Source: Epithemia pelagica
Taxonomy: Eukaryota; Bacillariophyta; Bacillariophyceae; Surirellales; Surirellaceae
Direction of reading: 5' to 3'
DNA: 64,000 bases
Assembly (NCBI GenBank): GCA_946965045.2
Contig: OX337242.1
Span: 1,488,001 to 1,552,000 of the forward strand
In this document: piece after piece, positions 28,801 through 36,434 of the stretch
How the letters are laid out: each line of letters starts with the position of its first letter
Numbering within the stretch: the stretch's first letter is position 1
Notes under the pieces: model-generated
Databases searched by the model: none
What the model was told of the DNA's origin: nothing
The model's input: the letters and a program-made list of their open reading frames with translations, nothing else
Made by a program: the position numbers and the translations under genes

Positions 28801-31536
28801 CTTTGCCTTGAGTATGTCTGTGACTTATTGAACCATACGTCATCACCCACCCATTCCGGTCGCACTCCTCTTGAGGCTCTCTCCGGACGCCCACCCGACA
28901 TTACTCATCTCTTGTTCTTTCCTTTCTGGGATGAAGTTTACTACCGTGTCGACCCCGCTGAACCCAATTCTGGTTCATATCCATCTTCTTCTGATGAGAA
29001 ACTTGGCCCCTGGGTTGGTTTTGCTCACAACGTTGGTGATTCTTTTACTTGGAAGATTCTCACCCAGGATAACCAGATCATCTACCGTTCTGCCGTTCGC
29101 CGTGTTGCATCCACTACACCTAACCTACGTGTGGATCGACCTTCAGGGGAGGATTCGTCTGAGAAGGATGACAATGATAAGCAAGCTGATACTGTCTTCA
29201 TTCGCAGTGATAGTGAAGATCCATCCAAACCAATGCCCACGATCGATTTTGACGACATGATAGGACGCACATTCCTATGCGACACAGAAGAAAATGGGGA
29301 GCGACACCGTGCACGTGTCATCAAACGAGTCATTGATCTTAATGAAGAAGCAACGAAACAGGAAGAACGTGTCAAGTACATCTACCGAAAGACAAATTCT
29401 GATGTTGATGAGATGATATCCTATAATCAACTCATGGAGTATATCGAACGAGATAACCAAGCTCAAACCTCTGGAGATTATCTTTTCAGGTTCAGGGATG
29501 TCATTGCCCATCAAGGCCCACTGAACACAACTGATCCAGATTACAAGGGGAGCAAATATAATTTGCTTGTTGATTGGGAAACTGGGGAGACTACCTATGA
29601 ACCTTTATCACTCATCGCCAATGATGATCCGATCACTGTAGCAATTTATGGAAAGAAACATGGTTTACTCAACGAACCTGGATGGAAGCATTTGAAACGT
29701 TATGTCAAAACAAGCAAACGTCTCATTCGAGCAGCCAAACAGTCAAGGATTAAACAAGTTCACCATTCCGTCAAGTATAAGTTTGGATTTCAAGTACCAC
29801 GCAATTATGAGGAAGCTGTCGCTCTTGATAAACAACATGGCAACACAAAGTGGCAGGATGCAACAGAATTAGAATTGTCACAGATCCAGTCCTACAAGAC
29901 ATTCAAGGATTTTGGGAAAGCCATCTTCATTAAAGGGAAAGTATCCAATGCACCTGAAGGATATCATAAGATACGTGTACATCTTGTCTTTGACGTAAAA
30001 CATGATGGACGACATAAAGCAAGACTTGTCGCAGATGGACATCTCACAAAAGAACCTGTTGAGACAATCTATTCAGGTGTTGTTTCCATTCGCAACCTCC
30101 GCATTGCCTTATTCCTGGGTACTTTGAATGACTTGGAAATATGGGGAGCAGATATTGGAAATGCATATCTGGAAGCCTTGACAGGGGAGAAAATTTTCAT
30201 TGTCGCAGGACCTGAATTCAAGGAATTAGAAGGTCACATCCTGATTATATACAAGGCACTTTATGGATTGAAGTCATCAGGCGCACGCTGGCATGATGTC
30301 TTATTCGATGTTTTGACAGACATGGGATTTTCACCAAGCAAAGCAGATCCGGATATCTGGATGAGGAAAGCACCTGGAGAAGACTGTTACGAATACATTG
30401 CCGTATACGTTGATGACTTAGCCATTATTTCTACTGATCCTGGGAATATCTGCAAGATCCTGAAGGAGAAATACAACTTCAAACTCAAAGGAGATGGACC
30501 TATTGATTTCCACTTGGGATGTTGTTACACCAAGGATTCTGATGGAACATTAGTAGCAGATCCAAGACGCTACATTGGTAAGATGATGGACACTTTCGAA
30601 CGAATCTTCAAGGAGAAACCCAAGAAAACCAAAACACCTCTTATTGGTGGAGACCATCCTGAATTGGATGATTCTGAACTCCTTGATGAAGAAGGTACTA
30701 GCCATTTCCAAACTCTGATTGGACAACTCCAATGGGTGATCACTATTGGTCGTTTCGACGTCTTCACCGCTACAATGACGCTATCACGCTTTCGTGCTGC
30801 TCCGAGGAAAGGACATCTTGATAGAGCCAAGCGTATCTATGGATACCTTGCACATCTTCCAGAAGGCGCAATCAGATTTAGGATTGGAGAGCCCGATTAT
30901 TCAAGTCTTCCTACCCAAGAATTTGATTGGACTCGCACTGTCTATCCGAATGCAAGTGAACGTATTCCTGAAGACTGCCCAACACCTCTTGGCCGCTATG
31001 TTACCACAACTCATTATGTTGATGCCAATCTCATGCATGACATAGTCACTGGTAAATCCGTCACTGCTGTTCTACATTTGTTGAACGGAACACCTATTGA
31101 CTGGTACAGCAAGAGACAGAGCACGGTGGAAACTGCTACCTATGGATCCGAGTTTGTGGCTGCAAGGACAGCAATAGATCAGATTACAGAATTACGACAT
31201 TCTCTCCGCTACCTTGGAGTACCTATCCGAGAGCGAAGTTACATGTACGGAGATAACAGATCTGTTGTGCTCAATGCAACCGTCCCTCATTCCATACTAT
31301 CCAAGAGACACCATCTTCTGTCATACCACCGAGTTCGTGAAGCCATCGCAGCAAAGTATGTTGCATTCTACTGGAAAGATGGAAAGACCAACCCTGCCGA
31401 TATCCTTAGCAAACATTGGGATTTCGTATCTATTTGGCCCATGCTCAAGCCATTGTTGTTTTGGAAAGGAGAAGTTCAAGACCTCAACAAATCCAATGAT
31501 GACAAGGCTGAAACGACGAGTTGTGGGGAGTGTTAG
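25849..31536 (+). CDS. gag-pol: Copia gag-pol polyprotein, 1895 aa
   Basis: One ORF without frameshift. Residues 1 to about 540: Gag, helical, without a visible CCHC zinc knuckle. About residue 577: protease motif LIDRGANGGLAG, where copia proteases usually have D-S/T-G; diatom CoDi elements are remembered to share DRG. Integrase core about residues 865-1030: ATDSVFSDTPAVDHGG, then LISDGGSSL and HQNKAENRYQ for the later acidic residues. Reverse transcriptase about 1330-1620 with ADIGNAYLEA, ALYGLKSSGARWH and YIAVYVDDLAII. RNase H about 1720-1865 with HYVDANLMHD, VETATYGSEF and KTNPADILSKHW. The stop TAG at 31534-31536 lies inside the first bases of the 3' LTR. Confidence 0.95.
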   Translation: MDPQSPKTPTTPKGEDNQDNVSDTDLFDHIIFTVCQFFTKERADYLMKWMKYHGFENITHVISYMQTNTEESMKELTQYKVNKQTHDLQGPTRQQIKLLAYWAIYKTNEIQDELSNSDWMNLTRKEFNTWRINTDFSKGPPSQVPVSPMKSPSSVKSVSTVTAASQSQQDLTAFRKGTKRDATAYEVFKDERYYDSFWRVFKTTAKAQGLSNVLNFKYTPPHDDEYAKELFQEQQVFLDSVLVRIIQTDQGRAYVREHEHDEDARAVLQKLHSLHTESDLAKREVLRLTNYISNLRLDDTWRGTTRHFLLHFQEQLRLLDNLVTLSDRIPDHTRMTFLMQAVEKVPDLRRVKILDNVVNTKSGAKSLCYQSYFRLLLDAAYDHDQATQSSVHSRRRHVKQHESLYGQDTDADITSQDDMEYHVHNTTATSESPSSLSKVSLPRDLWFKLSEEDRKLIIEYNKMIQAPSSTTPRKVQTHALDIDPEPDPDPNQVASDDDSPGVVPEHPDDSDPVTQFINQAMTTDINHPATDLTSVLSNAKSKTSKKVTFKTNMHKQAGHVPRYLFSRKSTLPGNQLIDRGANGGLAGSDMRILSKTGRHITIVGIDNHELTGLPVVTCAAKFETNDGPIVGIFNEYAYYGKGLSIHAPGQFEHFGLAVDERSVKVDGKQRITTLDGRAIPLHIKDGLAYIHSLGIPSDDDMDTLPQIIFTSPDTWDPGVLDHSYSPTPSDNDPDWKHVKTDGSMSNHPYDNYGEYTDRVVCNLNLLLDLPYDHGPDDAPFFSIYADAEGNDPTLHASVHRRYQEAYDWKKFRPFFGWQSEDVIADTFKHTTRNGSITFDHDTLKKHFKARNPVLNIPRRHEPVATDSVFSDTPAVDHGGKVAQIFVGRDTLVTDIYGIKSTKQFVNTLQDNIRFRGAMETLISDGGSSLISQKVKDILRTLLIGEYRSEPYHQHQNKAENRYQTVKRMTNALMNATGCPANTWLLCLEYVCDLLNHTSSPTHSGRTPLEALSGRPPDITHLLFFPFWDEVYYRVDPAEPNSGSYPSSSDEKLGPWVGFAHNVGDSFTWKILTQDNQIIYRSAVRRVASTTPNLRVDRPSGEDSSEKDDNDKQADTVFIRSDSEDPSKPMPTIDFDDMIGRTFLCDTEENGERHRARVIKRVIDLNEEATKQEERVKYIYRKTNSDVDEMISYNQLMEYIERDNQAQTSGDYLFRFRDVIAHQGPLNTTDPDYKGSKYNLLVDWETGETTYEPLSLIANDDPITVAIYGKKHGLLNEPGWKHLKRYVKTSKRLIRAAKQSRIKQVHHSVKYKFGFQVPRNYEEAVALDKQHGNTKWQDATELELSQIQSYKTFKDFGKAIFIKGKVSNAPEGYHKIRVHLVFDVKHDGRHKARLVADGHLTKEPVETIYSGVVSIRNLRIALFLGTLNDLEIWGADIGNAYLEALTGEKIFIVAGPEFKELEGHILIIYKALYGLKSSGARWHDVLFDVLTDMGFSPSKADPDIWMRKAPGEDCYEYIAVYVDDLAIISTDPGNICKILKEKYNFKLKGDGPIDFHLGCCYTKDSDGTLVADPRRYIGKMMDTFERIFKEKPKKTKTPLIGGDHPELDDSELLDEEGTSHFQTLIGQLQWVITIGRFDVFTATMTLSRFRAAPRKGHLDRAKRIYGYLAHLPEGAIRFRIGEPDYSSLPTQEFDWTRTVYPNASERIPEDCPTPLGRYVTTTHYVDANLMHDIVTGKSVTAVLHLLNGTPIDWYSKRQSTVETATYGSEFVAARTAIDQITELRHSLRYLGVPIRERSYMYGDNRSVVLNATVPHSILSKRHHLLSYHRVREAIAAKYVAFYWKDGKTNPADILSKHWDFVSIWPMLKPLLFWKGEVQDLNKSNDDKAETTSCGEC
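31521..31530 (+). promoter_or_regulatory. Polypurine tract of the copia element
   Basis: TTGTGGGGAG directly abuts the 3' LTR. Its purine-rich part GTGGGGAG is at the expected site for plus-strand priming. It also codes for the last residues of gag-pol. Confidence 0.7.
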
Positions 31537-32313
31537 AATTCTCACCGTCTATGGTGGTTAGATTCTACATCTCATCGATTCCTCATGTCACATAGCCTCG
31601 TGCTATCGCATCATGCCATCTAGCTTCGAGCTATGTTCCCTAGCTTCGCGCTATATCGACCTATATTTCTTCGCAAATCATGAAAAGTGAGAATAGATTG
31701 ACGAACTCACTCTCAAGACTAAACTGGGTCGTGCGGTATTACAACGGACGTAAATTTGGTCGTTGCTCGGACATTATACTAACGCCCTAAGCGTACGCGC
31801 CCGAAATCATCGAGCGCGCCCAAGCGACATCCGAGCGCTGTCGGCATCTATCCGACCCAACGGTCTAAGTATCCCAAGCACGACACACGATCACGCGAGA
31901 CCATATTTCCATTCCCACAATCTCCAAATTGTCAACAAGCTGCGCGCCATGAAAACAACTATGCCAACCCAAAGCAAGAGCTGTTGACCCTGTATATGTT
32001 ATCCACCCACATATACATGTCATATACATCACATGAATCGACTCCAACTATTCCAAACCTGTTGCCGCCAAGAACCTATGACACATGACCCTTGGCAGGA
32101 CCGAACATTTCACGTAGACCTATCGTAGTAATCAACACACAATCTAACAATATCACCATTTATCACATCCTCTTTTGTGTCCCGACTATCCTTCTGATAG
32201 ACTTCGACTTGCTTGCTTCTCTGACCCTGAGAAGCTTGTATCGGTTGGTGACCTCCTTGATTGTCTGCTCTACCGAGCATCAATGTCCCTACGATTCAGA
32301 AAGAATTGTAACA
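31531..32313 (+). repeat. 3' LTR of the copia element
   Basis: 783 bp, same limits as the 5' copy, followed by the target duplication GTATG at 32314-32318. Two base differences from the 5' LTR were seen. Confidence 0.95.
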
Positions 32314-32318
32314 GTATG

Positions 32319-35300
32319 TTTGTTGATGGACAGTCGGGATGGGGCTGTCGTTGGAATGTGCCATGGCTATGGCCCGTGCTGTTTGGGTCAAAAATCTTGG
32401 ATATGCCGCGGCCGCGGCATTCTGGTAGCCGGTGCCGCCCAGGCGTTGGGGCAGGGAAGCAATCAGGGTCGACGGGACAGTTACCATGTCGATTGGGGTG
32501 GATGTTAGTCTTGCAAGGAATGTAGCAATCAGCCGTTCCATTTTTATTGTCGTTGGGCTGGTCCAGAGTGTGGACGTTGGGCGCCCGGCCGGGTTGGCCA
32601 AGGTGATGTCTGCTGGCAGCAAATGCAGAATGGAGGATACCAGCGAGAAACGGAAGAGAGTGTGTTTTGTTTGGAGGTTGTGCAACTGGTGAAGCTTGTC
32701 CAATTTGTTTTCCAATTTTGCAATTTTTGAGTCGATGTATTGTCTGGCGAAGTCGGAGGATCCAATTGGTTGGCCAAGAAATCGGACTCCGGTTGTGATT
32801 TCGGCCTTTTTTGGGGATGTCGGTGAGAGGAACGTCAGGGCTTCTTGTAGTCCTTGTCTTTGGCTGGGTGAGAGCCTTTCGATGGGAGATTCACCAGTTG
32901 TGGAGGTGAGTATGTTTGTCTTGTTGTGGTTGAGGATGATGCCAAGTGGTGTCCCTAACTCTTGGAATCTCTGCAGAAACCAGGGGAGGTTGGCCTGGGG
33001 GAGACACACGGAGGTGTCGTCCATGATTGACGCCGTGTGTGCCAATCCGCCCATTCCGTCGTCGTATGGAATGTCTTGTTGTTTGCGTGTTGCCGCTCGT
33101 TGTGCCTGTTCTTTGTTTATTTTGTTTGTTAGGGCCAGTAGGACCAGACAAGAGAAAAGCGGGCTGAGTGGGCAGCCCTGTGGGAACCCTTCCTCTTGCC
33201 ACAGGTGTTGTGGCTTTTTGTTTTCATCGAAGTACCATGATTTGCATGGTTTCGAGGTGAGGAGGTCGAAGATTGGGACCAGTGGTTTCGTGGCGTTGTC
33301 GGACAGCAATATACGTCTCGCTTCTGTCCGGGAGACATTGTTAAACATGTTGGTAAGGTCCAACAACAATAAACTTCTTGTTGGTGGTTGGTTGTTGGTG
33401 GCGTCCTTGGTGTCTTTTTGGCGGTTGATGAATTTGCGCACCGCGGCGGCTGTGGTCTGGGCAACGACATCGACGCCGCCGGGGATTTGTATTCCAAACT
33501 GTCCCCCTTTGAGGAGGATGGGGGATATGTCTTCTGTGACGTGGACTAGTGCCGTTTTTGCGGCGACTCTGCGGATTGCTGTCCCGATCCCGATGGGACG
33601 GAGCTTCTCCAGGTTGGACAGGTCCTTGTGAAGGGCCAGGAAGTAGTTGCTTGCCAGCAGGGTTTGTATCGATGGCGGGACTTGAGCCGTTGCCACGAGT
33701 TGGAGGAGCGTTTTGATCTTGCCAAAGTATGGTCTGGTGGAATTGGCTGCTTTGGTTGTGCGGTGTAGAGCCATGGAGACGATTGCGTCTATGCAGTTGG
33801 CAAATGGGCCGGAGGCCGTGCCCGCTTTCATTTGGCGGAGGGCTAGCTCGAAGTTGCTGTCTTCCAGTCTGAGGTATTGGTTGGCCGGTGGAGGCTCTCC
33901 TGTTTGTCCTTGTGCTCGTGTGCTTGGTGGTGGTTGTCGACGGGGGGGGAAACAGTTCGTTTTTGCATCGTTGAATTCTGGGTGGTGTGAGGGTCGCCGT
34001 GGGCGTATTTGTGGTCAGCCTTTGGAAGGCTGCTCTGTAATTTCCAAGGTCTGCCGCTTGTTGTGCTGACCGGAGCCTCCACGTTGGCAGTTTGTTGTCT
34101 GTTTGGTGTTGCTGTTGTCGGCGTTGTTGTTGTTGTTTGGATTTGGTGCTTCGGTGGCGGTGGTGCGTCGGTGGGAGGGGGGTTGGGTTCCATGTTGTTT
34201 GGTGTAGTTCTTCGATCCTTCCTTGTTTGAACATGGACAGCCTTGCCTTGAAGGCGTTGGAGTAAGTAAGGTGGACTGTCCCCTTGATGGGGGCCAGGAG
34301 CATGGGCTCCAGCATCAGGAGGAGTTTCCAGAAAGGACCGGAATCACACTCGTGTTGTGGTGGTCTGTTGTCCCGTATGATGGCGGGCGACATGATGGGT
34401 GACGCGTCGATGATCCAAGAGACGACGTTGTTGTAGACGTTGTAGAATTTGGCTCTTATTGGTTGCTTGAGTTTGTGCCAAGTTGTCCTTCGGAACGGTG
34501 GTGGTGTCAATTCGAGGTTGAACAGGTACGAGAGGCTGGCTTTCCAGTTTGCTTCGTTTTCTGGGGTTGTGTGTCTGTAGATGTTTGCTACTAGTTTGCT
34601 GTTTGTTTCGACTCTATTATGTTTTTTTGTTATGTGCTGTTTCAGGTGGCTTTGGCAGGTGAAGATCGCCGTTGGTGTGTCGCATGTTTGGCAGAGGTGG
34701 AAACCGTGTCGCTGGCAATAGTTGGGTGTCATGTAGGTTGTTGGCGTTGTTTTGCCATGTTCAGTGATGAGATGCTCCTTGATGGATGCATGTGGTCGTT
34801 GGCAGTCGGTTGGCACTAGTGCGTTCAAGTTTCATTTCCTAAACTTCATCCCCTAAATTTAGGCACCTAAGTTTTGCCTATCTTTCACGACGCCGAAAGT
34901 GCCCACCAAAGTTTAGGTAGGTCCTCTACAAGAAACTATGGATGCTACCATACTATGTGACGCCGGGTTGAACAGTGAACGCAGCTTGATTGTTGCAATG
35001 GTGAGTCAGTACAGGTGGACACACAGGGCGGATGATCTTCCTCAGCATTGAGCCACTATCGCAACTGTACAACCTTGTGATTGAACCTCTACTGTCGATC
35101 AGTCAACTGGTGGGATCTCAGTTGAGCGTATTGCAAACCCATGAAAAATAATGTGTGGAGTTACCTCCGTAACACATGCATGGGCAAGACAAGGCTGATG
35201 TTTGCTTGAGGCTTGAGAGTTGGCCTTAATCTCAGATACTTGATGAAGGTAAGATATACTTACCACAAACAAACAAATGAACAGGCCCGGAGGAAGATGA

Positions 35301-35524
35301 CAAGGATTTGTACGGTGTCATTACGATGTGAACTAAGTCACCATAGATGGCGGAACTGGTAGCCACCTAAACTACCTAAATTTCATTACCTAAGTTTACC
35401 TAAACTTAGGGAAGAAACTACACTCCAATTTCTGTTACCTAAGTTTGAACGCACTAGTTGGCACCTTCCACGGACAGTCGGGGACCGGGCAGTGCCTTGG
35501 TGGTCGTTTTGTTGGATTACTCAT
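32319..35524 (-). CDS. LINE ORF2, N-terminal part: zinc fingers and reverse transcriptase (interrupted)
   Basis: Starts at the ATG at 35524, whose ATGAGTAA overlaps the stop of the preceding ORF. It is split by the hAT element (34817-35456); dropping that element plus one 8-bp target copy rejoins a C2H2 finger (CPVPDCPW.. with SIKEHLITEH). A second finger follows (CQTCDTPT.. with HLKQHITKKH). After a Gln/Thr/Pro-rich linker, a run of eight G on the plus strand (33942-33949), one too many, shifts frame. Reverse transcriptase then runs from about 33830: LEKLRPIGIGTAIRR, LLLLDLTNMFNNVSRTEARR (motif A), EEGFPQGCPLSPLFS (motif B) and TASIMDDTSVCLP (motif C, with IMDD instead of the usual F/YADD). 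The frame is cut by copia at 32319 and continues at 23924. Confidence 0.8.
34817..35456. mobile_element. hAT-type MITE, 640 bp
   Basis: Inverted termini TAGTGCGTTCAA (left) and TTGAACGCACTA (right). Exact 8-bp target duplication GTTGGCAC at 34809-34816 and 35457-35464. The termini fit the hAT start Y-A-R-N-G, and the duplication read on the minus strand (GTGCCAAC) fits the hAT n-T-n4-A-n preference. Both ends carry several short subterminal copies of CCTAAAYTT / ACCTAAGTTT, as hAT transposase binding sites do. No ORF of note. Confidence 0.9.
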
Positions 35525-36434
35525 GTGGCCCTTTGGCCCATTGTTCATGCGGGTCCACATGGCCGGTGCGCGAGTCGGCGACGCTTGGGCTGCTAGTCTG
35601 AACCAAAGACTGAGCGTAGCGCCAAGCGTCTTGCGCGTCGGTGTCGTTCGCAAACGACTTCGTTTGTTGCAGATATTGACGCATTTCTGCCATGCGTGTC
35701 GGTTTGTTGTGTTGGACGTATTTAAGGATCAGTGCGATCTCGTGTCCTGTTGGTGCGGAATATTGGTGGTCCATTGTTTGTTCCTCCTCCAGTTCTTCTG
35801 GGGGGATGAGGGAGTGCGACTGTTCGTCCAGTTCGTCTGTGTCCATCATGTTGTTGTCGTCTTCCTCGTGTTGTCGTTTGTTGTTGTTGTTGTGGTCGTC
35901 GTCGGCGAGAGGGGCGTACGTGTTGTGTCTGGCCGGTGGTTTCGAATCCAGTTTGCCATCGTGTGGCGGGCTTGAACGGTGGAAGGTGGATGCCACCTTA
36001 GTCCAGTCGGTCCCGTCGTCATAAGGGTCAATGTCGTCGTCGCTGTTCGCGGTGGTTGGTTGATTGGCTTGTCGCTTGGGTGGCGGGGGGGATCCTGGTG
36101 GGCTGTTTCTTGCTCGGGCCGTTGGGCCGGAGGGGTTGTTGTCGTTTGCCGTGTTGGGTTTCTGACGTAGGAGACGGTCGGTGAACGCCAGCAGGCGGTT
36201 GGTGTGGCTTGACGATGTTGGTGTTTCTTGGTTGTTGTTTGGCTGCCTGGGTGGGGTTGCAGCCACTGCCGCAAGAGTTGGGAGCAGGAGGTTCTCCGGG
36301 AATCCTGGGTATTGTCGTATGGAGTTGGTGTTTAAATGGTGAGTGTCCGGCGTTTTGCGGAGCACAAGGGTGAAACACTGTGGGTCCGGGTCGTAGTTGT
36401 TGTATTCGGGGAAAAGGGCGACAAATTCCTCCAT
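35517..36434 (-). CDS. LINE second ORF (ORF1b), 305 aa
   Basis: Overlaps the end of ORF1 by about 100 bp in another frame (ATG at 36434). It may be a genuine separate ORF or the continuation of ORF1 after a frameshift; both frames look coding at the junction (ORF1 ..QEATDGDWTN, this frame LDQPATMEEFVALFPEY). The stretch around residue 180 is very rich in Asp/Asn/His. The stop at 35517 overlaps the ATG of ORF2 (ATGAGTAA), which suggests coupled reinitiation. Confidence 0.6.
   Translation of the reverse strand: MEEFVALFPEYNNYDPDPQCFTLVLRKTPDTHHLNTNSIRQYPGFPENLLLPTLAAVAATPPRQPNNNQETPTSSSHTNRLLAFTDRLLRQKPNTANDNNPSGPTARARNSPPGSPPPPKRQANQPTTANSDDDIDPYDDGTDWTKVASTFHRSSPPHDGKLDSKPPARHNTYAPLADDDHNNNNKRQHEEDDNNMMDTDELDEQSHSLIPPEELEEEQTMDHQYSAPTGHEIALILKYVQHNKPTRMAEMRQYLQQTKSFANDTDAQDAWRYAQSLVQTSSPSVADSRTGHVDPHEQWAKGPHE

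Larger units (their letters stand above)
23930..32313 (+). mobile_element. Full-length Ty1/copia LTR retrotransposon (CoDi-like), 8384 bp
   Basis: Two 783-bp direct LTRs (TGTTA...TAACA) flank an extra ORF and one uninterrupted gag-pol ORF. The target duplication GTATG is at 23925-23929 and 32314-32318. Integrase before reverse transcriptase places it in Ty1/copia. LTR comparison by eye shows only two substitutions, both near position 730 of the LTR (CCTACCTGAT versus CCTCCTTGAT). It sits inside the LINE ORF2 on the opposite strand. Intact frames and nearly identical LTRs suggest it inserted recently and may still be active. Confidence 0.95.

Noticed and set aside
32696-33631. 311-codon plus-strand ORF opposite the LINE reverse transcriptase
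   Set aside because: Shadow of the minus-strand ORF2, which has clear RT motifs; the plus frame shows none.
36350-36434. Programmed -1 slippery heptamer in the LINE ORF1/ORF1b overlap
   Set aside because: The CCCTTTTCCCC stretch does not form X-XXY-YYZ in the ORF1 frame.
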